DNA from: Neoarius graeffei
Lineage: Eukaryota > Chordata > Actinopteri > Siluriformes > Ariidae
Direction: 5' to 3'
DNA: 64,000 nt
NCBI RefSeq assembly: GCF_027579695.1
Contig: NC_083577.1
Location: forward strand, 53,689,283 to 53,753,282
Shown: in pieces, positions 58,801 through 64,000 of the stretch
How positions within the stretch are numbered: the first letter of the stretch is position 1
How the letters are laid out: each line of letters begins with the position of its first letter
Translations under genes and position numbers: made by a program
The notes under the pieces: model-generated
What the model saw: the letters and a program-made list of their open reading frames with translations, nothing else
The model's database searches: none
What the model was told of the DNA's origin: nothing

Positions 58801-59952
58801 ACTGTGGAACCAGATTACATAGTGTCTTAAAAACAAATGGCCCTTTTCCACTACCCTTTTTCAGCTCACTTCAGCTCGCTTCAGCTCACTTCAGCCCGAC
58901 ACGGCTCGCGTTTCGACTACCAAAAACCAGCACGACTCAGCTCGCTTCAGCCCTGCTTAGCCCCTAAAACTCGCACCGTTTTGGAGTGGGGCTGAAACGA
59001 GCCAAAGCGAGCCGAGTGAGGCTGGGGGCGTGAGCAGACACTCCCCTGTGCACTGATTGGTGAGGAGGAGTGTCCTCACATGCCCACACACGCCCCGCGA
59101 GCGCGCTGGGATCTGTAAACACCGCAAACCCGGAAGGAGAAGAATTACGAATTACGAGAATTTCTGAAGCCTTATGCGCCTCGCCTCATCTATACGCTCT
59201 TGCCAGTATCTGTCCGCGTTGTCGGTGACAACAAGCCACAGCACCAAGACCAGCAACACTAACGACTCCATGTCCTCCATGTTTATTGTTTACTATTCGG
59301 GTCGTGAGACTACCACTTAAAAGCTCACTGATGTCACTGTTTGCGCTGCTTAACGACATCACCTGACGTCCACCCACTTTCGCTAACTCCACCCAATGTG
59401 TCCACCCACTTCCAGCCAGCACGGTTCAGCACGGTTGTAGTCGAAATGCAACTCCGACAGCCCCGCTCAGCTCGACTCAGCACGGCACGGCTCAGCCCGA
59501 CTCAGCCGCGTTGGTAGTGGAAAAGCGGCATTAGAGTCACCAGTTAACCTAACCTGCATGTCCCGCTCAGCCCGATTCAGCACGGCATGGCTCAGCCCGA
59601 CTCAGCCGCGTTTGTAGTGGAAAAGCGGCAAAACAGTAACATTTTAAAACCGATCCTATACTTGACTGGAAGCCAAGATACCATGACTAGTGAAATACTC
59701 TCTCTGATTCTCGTACCAGTTAAGAAGTCTAGCAGCAGCAGGAGGAAAACGAAAACTGACTAGCTCCCATGTAAAGGGAATTGCACTAATCAAGATGCGA
59801 TGTAATAAAAGCATGCAAAACTATCTTCAGATCTTTAAACGTGAGAATAGATTTCAATTTGGCAAAGCATCTCAGCTGATACAGGCTACCCTTTACTACA
59901 GAGTTTATTTGTCGAATTTGATTGAATCAGAAATGGCCCCATGGTTTTATTT

Positions 59953-59994
<42 letters not shown>

Positions 59995-62791
59995 ATGTTG
60001 GGGTTTGTTCTGTTTGTTTTTGAATATGTAACTTATGAAAATTCAAATATTATTGCAACAGTAAAATTTCTTTTGATGGGGAAATTATTTGCTGTAATAT
60101 GTACTGAAGGAAACAACAAGCTACAGACATCTTATGTTACATGCTGCGTTTTATTTATTTATTTATTTATTTATTTTACTTTGATATACCTGTCCATATT
60201 TATCAGAATCAACACTCAAATATGGTTGTGCAAGTAAGCAATGATTTATTGCACATTATAACTTAGAAGTATGATCTTTTCAAAAATGTAATTCTTCAAA
60301 GAAAAAACATATGGTTTGAGTTGTTGCCTGTTCTCATGTGTTGCATCAAGGTTCTCTCATCTCTAGCCGCTTTATCCTGTTCTACAGGGTCGCAGGCAAG
60401 CTGGAGCCTATCCCAGCTGACTACGGGCGAAAGGCGGGGTACACCCTGGACAAGTCGCCAGGTCATCACAGGGCTGACACATAGACACAGACAACCATTC
60501 ACACTGCATCAAGGTTCAGTTGTGAAAATCTCTTTCATGGTCCTTTGTGGGCACTGCGCGGTGGTTAGCTCGCGACCAACTGTGTGCAGTTTGCATTTTC
60601 TCCTTGTGACTGTGTGGGTTTCAGCTGAGTGCTTCGGTTTCCTCCCACAGTCCAAAGTCATGTGGATGAGGTCAGCTGGTTAGTCTAAATTATCCATTGG
60701 TATGAATGGTTGTTTGTCTCAGTGTTAGCCCTGAGATAGATTGGCAACCTGTCCAGAGTGCATCCTGCCTTTTGCCGAAGTCAGCTGGGATTGGCTCCAG
60801 CTTCTCTCATAGCGCTGATGGATAAGTGGCGTAGAAAATGGATGCATGGATGTTTCTTTGATGTCTGGGGTGAAAAGTTGGCATGTGTTTAAAAAAAAGT
60901 CCCTTATATTCACATAAGTCACTCTACGTTCATATTACAAGCCTATTTTTTTTCTTGATGGTTCGCATTCAAAATTACAAGTGACCTGTATCTACTATAA
61001 CGTGAAATAATCTGTCCTCCAAAGCAGCACGCAGACCCACATTGATGCATTTTGGCACGAGTCATCTGCGTCACCAATAATAAAAAAGTAATTTGTGAGA
61101 CGACTAAATGGATGCGCTAGTAGCTAATGCATGGATTGTATTTTGTGCTGGAGGACGGCAATCCAGTTCATCAGCTGTACATGATCAGGCCAAGAAGCCA
61201 AAAAAATAAAAAAAAAGCAGACAGGTAGCTTTTGCTATTTTTTTGCAGCTGTTGTAGCTCTCCTCCATTGTTTTTTTGCCGTGCTATCAGTGCTGACTGA
61301 TGAAGACAACACTCAGCGCATGCATACAGGCAAAAAGCCACATGAATTCCAACCTGACTGTTCTCATTTATGTTAGGCCACGGATCAGATGTGTATTGGA
61401 TTTAGGACCACGTATGAAAGTGACTCAAATCTGATTTGAAAAGATTCAAATCCACACAGCCCTAAAACATCAGATCTGTGTCACATCAAGGCAAAAAAAA
61501 AATCAGATTTGAGTCACTTCAGCCTGCTAATGTGAACATAACCTTAGTATCATTCAGCAGTATAAGAAAATCCATATCTTATGGACGACAGATAAATTTT
61601 GGTTCCTGCAAAGAGGGAAAAATCTTAATATTCGTGAACACTGTACATTACTCTCAAATGTTCAGTTTCCCCAAAATCCTGACAGACCTAATACATCGAT
61701 GTATTATGAATTGCTGACAAATTTCTTGACTTACGAGGAGAGTCAGTCAATATTTATACAATGCAATTTCAGTATGATATAAAGTATCTTTTGGCTTGAT
61801 CAAGTGCAGAAGCTCATCCACATCTCTACGCAATGTCTCTTGTTGGCAGGTACCATCAGACGACTCGGTGGGATTGCTGGCTGAGCCTCAGGTGGCCATG
61901 TACTGCGGGAAACTCAACATGCATATCAATGTCCAGAGTGGCAAGTGGGAGCCTGATCCTACTGGTACCAAGAGCTGCATCAGAACCAAGGAAGAAATTC
62001 TGCAGTACTGCCAGGAGGTACTGGGGGTGGGGTTGAGAGTTAATGAGAAGGATTAGAAGAAGTCCATGTACCACCTGGGAGGACAAATATTGCCAATAGG
62101 ATGAGATTAAATATAGATGACTAACAGCTACTGTTTTTTCCATAATACTTCATTGTGTGATTTGTATTTTTATGTAAGCTTGTAAGAAATTTTACAATTA
62201 TATGATAATTATATAAGAAGCTGTATTTTTCCATACTTTTAAATTTGAATCGGTAAAGTCAGTGAAAGTCATAAAACTAAGAAGACATGTGGAGTTGATT
62301 TCTGCTTAATATTTTAACCAAGTGCCTTCTGATTAGAGCTAAGTTTTACTGAGTAGCATGTTGTTTTGTAGGTGTATCCCGACCTGCAGATCACTAATGT
62401 AGTGGAGGCCAACCAGCCAGTCAGCATCCAGAACTGGTGCAAGAAGGGCAGACGTCAGTGCCGTAGCCATGTACACATTGTTGTGCCCTACCGCTGCCTG
62501 GGTGTGTGTGTGTGTGTGTGTTATAGGTGTCTGTGTTTTTATAATACATTATTTATTATTCTGAGTCTGCTGGCCTGGAATGCAACCTGTCTATGATAGG
62601 GTGATAGTGTTGTCTCACATACTTATAACACGCACATGATTAGTTAGTAACAGACTACTATACATTTGTGTTTGCCAGTCGGAGAGTTTGTGAGTGATGC
62701 CCTTCTAGTTCCTGACAAGTGTAAGTTCCTGCACCAGGAGCGGATGGATATGTGTGAGAGCCACCTGCACTGGCACACCGTGGCCAAAGAG
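46835..62791 (+). CDS. app: amyloid precursor protein, 5' part (exons 1-4 of a longer gene)
   Basis: Join 46835-46894, 61850-62017, 62372-62501, 62679-62791. The product is a type I membrane protein processed by secretases, with roles in synapses and cell adhesion. Exon sizes 60, 168, 130 and 113 bp with phases 0, 0, 1; human APP exons 2-4 are 168, 130 and 113. The predicted protein (157 residues here) has a signal peptide, then the E1 growth-factor-like domain with all six cysteines, a heparin-binding loop ([12 protein letters not shown]), and the start of the copper-binding domain ([13 protein letters not shown] with histidines conserved). Residues such as [15 protein letters not shown] favour APP over APLP1/2. 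Which fish paralog (appa or appb) is not resolved. The frame is open throughout; later exons are outside. Confidence 0.93.
47921..48298 (-). repeat. SINE family A, tandem copy 1 (type A)
   Basis: Full-length minus-strand copy. Flanked by TTCTTTGTTTTT at 47909-47920 and 48299-48310. Diagnostic bases: GACTACGGGCG, CACACTTACATTC, CCATGGGGCTCGAAACC, CTTGTTGTG. Confidence 0.95.
48311..48686 (-). repeat. SINE family A, tandem copy 2 (hybrid)
   Basis: Left part matches copy 3 (CATCATCTC tail, GACTACAGGCG); right part matches copy 1 (CACACTTACATTC, CCATGGGGCTCGAAACC, CTTGTTGTG). The switch lies between about 48391 and 48470. TTCTTTGTTTTT flanks it at 48299-48310 and 48687-48698. Confidence 0.95.
48699..49074 (-). 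repeat. SINE family A, tandem copy 3 (type B)
   Basis: Full-length copy with private changes (GGTCGCAAGCAAGC, CACACTCACATTC, CACGGGGCTCAAACCC, CGACGGCG). Flanked by TTCTTTGTTTTT at 48687-48698 and 49075-49086. Confidence 0.95.
49140..49459 (+). repeat. SINE family B, second copy
   Basis: Same structure as 44360-44733 with a deletion in the head-body junction (TCTGCCCTCCACAGTCC). Ends AAATAAAGGTTTCTTCTTC. Confidence 0.85.
49460..49869. other. No gene; possible MITE remnant
   Basis: Intronic. GCTGGGAACAGACGACAC near 49622 looks like a transposon terminus, but I found no partner end. Confidence 0.35.
50261..50393 (+). repeat. SINE family A, 3' third
   Basis: From TGTGTCAGCCCTGTGATGAC to GATAATGAGATGAGAT; 5'-truncated and inside the hAT element. 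Confidence 0.88.
50539..50633. repeat. 24-bp tandem repeat, four units
   Basis: Unit CCGTTATCCATTTTTATGAA plus CTTT, repeated four times; the last unit lacks one T. Within the hAT element. Confidence 0.92.
51586..51700. repeat. Terminus of another Tc1-like family
   Basis: CAGTGCTCAGCGTAAATGAG followed by TACACCCCCTTTGAAAAGTAAC is a fish Tc1-type end preceded by a TA-rich stretch. The right end was not found. Confidence 0.55.
52370..52660. repeat. Probable MITE fragment (TATAACGAACTCCTTGGG type)
   Basis: The block CTGCTATAACGAACTCCTTG with later TTGGTATACCGAAAAGTTC suggests a pogo/Tigger-like MITE end. Boundaries unclear. Confidence 0.35.
52968..53706 (-). mobile_element. hAT fragment with GGTCGACCA subterminal repeats
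   Basis: The right end (inverted) reads CTAGGGCTGACGGCAAACAA followed by ATCGATTAATCG and TTGGTCGACCA. The left part has TTGGTCGACCAG and CGACTAATCGACTAATC, but its outer terminus is degraded. C-run at 53031-53043. It carries one BED-finger exon on the minus strand. Confidence 0.65.
53343..53534 (-). pseudogene. BED zinc-finger exon of a hAT transposase
   Basis: The minus-strand frame reads [11 protein letters not shown], then [12 protein letters not shown], then [10 protein letters not shown]: aromatic start, C-x2-C, and H-x4-H-like end, the BED-finger pattern that binds transposon ends. The end of the exon is probably at YHLNHV with a donor near 53362. No catalytic exon is present. Confidence 0.8.
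54265..54400 (-). repeat. SINE family D, left (minus) copy
   Basis: Head on the minus strand: GGCGTCGTGGCTCAGGTGG (A box) and GGTTCGATTCCGACC (B box), body to GGAAATGAGC...TGTCCTATCCAAAT. Differs from the right copy by several bases and about 20 bp missing. Confidence 0.85.
54491..54650 (+). repeat. SINE family D, right (plus) copy
   Basis: GGGGGCGTCGTGGCTCAGG head, GAGTTCGGTTCCGACC B box, CTCTCTCTCC-rich body, CTGTCCTATCC and an A-run tail at 54638-54648. Confidence 0.87.
55241..55266. repeat. G-run
   Basis: About 20 consecutive G bases. Possible G-quadruplex on the plus strand of the app intron. Confidence 0.9.
56142..56300 (+). CDS. Acidic short ORF, unknown, probably transposon-derived
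   Basis: 52 residues starting [20 protein letters not shown], rich in Asp/Glu/Ser. It follows GATTGGCTCGTGAGCGG-type sequence often seen near fish MITEs. The acidic leader recalls fish proteins related to the P2X7 intracellular domain, but that is a faint resemblance. A TAG closes it, and the next 100 bp are a foldback. Unlikely to be a working gene. Confidence 0.25.
   Translation: MDSDNDSVHSESEFYYPEEDEIKENISGEIQKQACSRFVLNMVFLSGALISC
56347..56455. repeat. Inverted repeat, about 46-bp arms
   Basis: Arms 56347-56392 and 56411-56455 share TATCGTGAAATACCGTGACC and CTTGAAAATACTGAC; about four mismatches, 18-bp loop. The type is common in fish MITEs. Confidence 0.88.
56865..57085. repeat. MITE-like repeat (TGACCTTGACCGAATGACC type)
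   Basis: Body words TGACCTATTTGGTGACCTTG, GAAAGTTTCATGAAGATTGG and TTTACAAAAAAACAAAC, ending CCTCGCCCCCGGTGG...GGGCGAGG, a small terminal foldback. Confidence 0.55.
57127..57152. repeat. (CT)n microsatellite
   Basis: Thirteen CT units within the app intron. Confidence 0.95.
58141..58390 (-). repeat. SINE-like repeat ending AAATAAAGGTTTCTTC
   Basis: Minus strand: GGGCAGTGGTGACTCAAAGG head through GGTTAAGGCTCTGGGTTACTG and AGGGCCTTGCTC-type words (as their complements), to the CTTTATTTCTCACATATATA tail. The tail is related to family B; the head differs. Confidence 0.7.
58838..59630. mobile_element. TIR element (TGGCCCTTTTCCACTAC), PIF/Harbinger-like
   Basis: Left TGGCCCTTTTCCACTAC and inverted right TGCCGCTTTTCCACTAC. 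AAA borders both sides (58835-58837, 59631-59633), consistent with a 3-bp duplication. The interior has many CAGCTCGCTTCAGC and CACGGCTCAGC units. The right end is present twice, with a SINE chip between. Confidence 0.75.
59531..59562 (-). repeat. 32-bp chip of SINE family A between two copies of the TIR end
   Basis: TTAGAGTCACCAGTTAACCT followed by AACCTGCATGTC is an internal SINE A segment. It separates two copies of the right terminus (ending 59530 and 59630). Confidence 0.85.
60355..60504 (-). repeat. SINE family A, 5'-truncated, 13-bp TSD
   Basis: From TCTCATCTCTAGCCGC to CAACCATTCACAC; TGCATCAAGGTTC flanks it exactly at 60342-60354 and 60505-60517. Confidence 0.93.
60550..60852 (+). 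repeat. Old SINE related to family A, GGATG tail
   Basis: GGCACTGCGCGGTGGTTAGC head, TGTGTGCAGTTTGCATTTTC, CACAGTCCAAAGTCATGTGG, CTGTCCAGAGTGCATCC, and AAATGGATGCATGGATG tail. It looks like an older relative of family A with a different tail. Confidence 0.8.
60895..61545. repeat. MITE-like repeat (CAGATTTGAGTCACTT type)
   Basis: AAATCTGATTTGAAAAGATTC, AAACATCAGATCTGTGTCAC, and AAATCAGATTTGAGTCAC followed by TGTGAACATAACC match a widespread fish MITE end. The left boundary is estimated. Confidence 0.5.
61850..62017 (+). CDS. app: app exon 2, growth-factor-like domain start
   Basis: 168 bp, phase 0 on both sides. Reads from [16 protein letters not shown] to EEILQYCQE, with three E1 cysteines (MYCGK, KSCIR, QYCQE). 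Acceptor TTGTTGGCAG|GTACC; donor GAG|GTACTG, weaker than consensus at +4 and +5. Confidence 0.95.
62018..62371 (+). other. app intron 2
   Basis: 354 bp, GT to TTGTTTTGTAG. AT-rich, no repeats recognised. Confidence 0.92.
62372..62501 (+). CDS. app: app exon 3, heparin-binding loop of E1
   Basis: 130 bp, from [20 protein letters not shown] through [20 protein letters not shown] to RCL plus one base. Three cysteines conserved. It has the basic cluster that binds heparan sulfate in APP. The donor is the first GT of a GT microsatellite. Confidence 0.95.
62502..62521. repeat. (GT)10 microsatellite forming the exon 3 splice donor
   Basis: Ten GT units start immediately at the exon border. Exon 4 requires the first GT for the frame (G plus TC gives Val). 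Confidence 0.95.
62522..62678 (+). other. app intron 3 (remainder)
   Basis: Ends in TTTGCCAG before exon 4. The total intron is 177 bp. Confidence 0.92.
62679..62791 (+). CDS. app: app exon 4, start of copper-binding domain
   Basis: 113 bp, [20 protein letters not shown] through [18 protein letters not shown]. Two further cysteines and the H-x-H-x-H copper site. The donor GAG|GTCAGG is acceptable. Confidence 0.95.
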
Positions 62792-64000
62792 GTCAGGATC
62801 TACAGCATGCGCTGTACATGTTCTCATTACCCTACAGAGTCAGGAAAGAATTTGCAGTGGAGTACACACAAACTAAAAGCATTAGTTTTAAAACCACTTG
62901 TGTAAGCTTAAAAATAATGAATAAATTAAAGGTAAGCTACTCCAAAGCTAATTTAGCTGGCATTATAATTTCTTTTTTGGGCCTAGCTAAGCTGAATAAG
63001 TTAGCATTAACATTAAATCTAAGCCAAACGTAAGTACTATTAGCTAAAGTGAGGTTAGTGTATACTTTACTTGTGAAGTAGTTAGTAATGTGTTTAGTTT
63101 TTACTTCAAGTTAGTACATTAACAATAGAAATGTGTATTCTGTTAGTTATATTAGCTACCTTAGGCCCATATATGACAAACTGGCAGTTTTTATATACTG
63201 TTTTTAGCTTAGCGAGGTTAGCTAATGTTCAGGAGATATGCAAGCTGATTGAATTTAGGTTTGTCTTTTACTGGTTAATCACAGACTAATTGTGGTTAAA
63301 TGAGTTTTCCAAAATTTGCATCTCTCCTGGGTCCTCAGTGAACCTAAAATAAACCAGCCTCCATTTCATACAGAAATAGAAAATAATAGTGGAGCTCCCT
63401 GCACACGGAGTGGAACCCCATACTTAAGACAATGCATCGACTTGATTTTTCATGGCTTTTGACTGTATGGTGTCCGTACATACGTTTAGCACCACAGGGA
63501 ACCTGACCATAAGTGCAAGGAAACGTATTTCATAAACACTTGACCACTGGACAATGAAATTTTTATCTTTATTTACATAAGCGAGATGGGTTTTTATCTA
63601 GCACTTATTTTTAATTTGCTTTTTTTTTAAAATAACGTGGGATTATTTACCAACCCATTTTTACGGAAGCTATTCATGATACTTTCATATACAACTATTT
63701 AAAGTAGTCTACTAGCTTGTTGTGCAGTTGATAGTTTCTGTCATGTAAGGACGATAGAGGGATATAAATGCAGGAAGAGTTTTGTGGAAAACATGCTAAA
63801 AACAGATCCAAAACATAGATAAAGGCAGAGTCGAAAAACAGGCAGTGATCAAGTGAGACACAGACAGGATATCAGAGGTAATACAATACTCACAGTCCAA
63901 AAACCAAAACGGGGTCAAAACCAGAAAAGCGATGCAAAATACAAGACTTGGTAACATCAGACGCAGGGTACAGAGCGTATACTTTGCAAAGTCTGTGTGT
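62792..64000 (+). other. Start of app intron 4, no gene; LTR-like repeat near the end
   Basis: AT-rich, with many TTAGCTAA/GCTAA words at about 62935-63240. From about 63760 to the edge the sequence (GGCAGAGTCGAAAAACAGGC, ACAGGATATCAGAGGTAATA, ACATCAGACGCAGGG) resembles an LTR-type repeat also hinted at near 45420-45560. It is cut by the window edge. Confidence 0.5.

Larger units (their letters stand above)
57905..59980. repeat. Old interspersed repeat, split by a SINE and a TIR element
   Basis: Pieces 57905-58140, 58391-58837 and 59631-59980 share features of a diverged fish repeat: AGAGCACATTTAAAATGGCC, GTTCTAAAGTCTAGGGGCAG, then AACATTTTAAAACCGATCC and AGTCTAGCAGCAGCAG. It is probably the 3' region of an old LINE. 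Boundaries are uncertain. Confidence 0.45.
46895..61849 (+). other. app intron 1 (about 15 kb), mostly transposable elements
   Basis: From GTAAGA at 46895 to the TTGTTGGCAG acceptor at 61840-61849. Unannotated parts (about 46895-47908, 53936-54018, 54878-55960, 57160-57900, 61546-61849) hold no recognised gene; some may hold enhancers, which I cannot tell. The long first intron is a known trait of APP genes. Confidence 0.85.

Noticed and set aside
59186..59422. 78-residue minus-strand ORF
   Set aside because: It lies wholly inside the TIR element at 58838-59630 and has no domain.
46835..62791. APLP2 or APLP1 as the identity of the host gene
   Set aside because: E1 residues ([15 protein letters not shown], heparin loop [25 protein letters not shown]) fit APP better; I leave the fish paralog open.
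62666..62905. Reading exon 4 as an ORF continuing to 62905
   Set aside because: The coding match to APP ends at AKE with a splice donor; the continuation is intron translation.

Overview
This window is nuclear DNA from a ray-finned fish (a teleost). The evidence is a TA-flanked Tc1 transposon community, Rex1-, Rex3- and RTE-type LINEs, a Gmr1-type Ty3/Gypsy element, several tRNA-headed SINE families, and one vertebrate host gene whose residues and exon sizes match amyloid precursor protein. The abundance of the (GAGAT)n-tailed SINE may point to a catfish, but that is a weak guess.

Layout. 1-3.8 kb: decayed Gmr1-like LTR retrotransposon with integrase encoded upstream of reverse transcriptase. 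3.8-11.4 kb: Rex1-like LINE end, a small MITE, then a 5.5-kb inverted-repeat element split by a Jockey-superfamily LINE and by an unexplained 0.75-kb insert that carries a TATA box and a small basic ORF. 11.7-18.4 kb: two Tc1 transposons (one hosting a LINE end and a SINE tail) around a 1.5-kb TIR element. 18.9-23 kb: SINEs and gene-poor DNA. 24-29.9 kb: a hAT transposon with a four-exon broken transposase, filled with later insertions (solo LTRs, a LINE 5' end, a MITE). 29.9-35 kb: two LINEs, one carrying a 69-bp inverted duplication. 35.3-42.4 kb: nested TIR and hAT elements, a regular 744-bp higher-order tandem array, and a Rex3 piece. 42.6-46.6 kb: SINEs and another TIR element.

The only gene likely to work for the host is app (plus strand). 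Its exon 1 (signal peptide) is at 46835-46894 and exons 2-4 (E1 domain) are at 61850-62791; the rest lies beyond the right edge. Intron 1 is about 15 kb and almost entirely mobile DNA, including three SINEs in tandem, a hAT derivative inside a Tc1 remnant, and an 859-bp palindromic element.

I found no CRISPR array, operon, rRNA or functional tRNA gene, and no clear new multi-gene system. The most interesting observations are structural: a SINE triplet whose middle copy looks like an unequal-crossover hybrid, the 744-bp array, the foldback inside the RTE LINE, the palindrome containing two opposed SINEs, the app exon 3 splice donor that is itself a GT microsatellite, and the Gmr1-type gene order. 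All family names come from recognition of motifs by eye; no database was searched.
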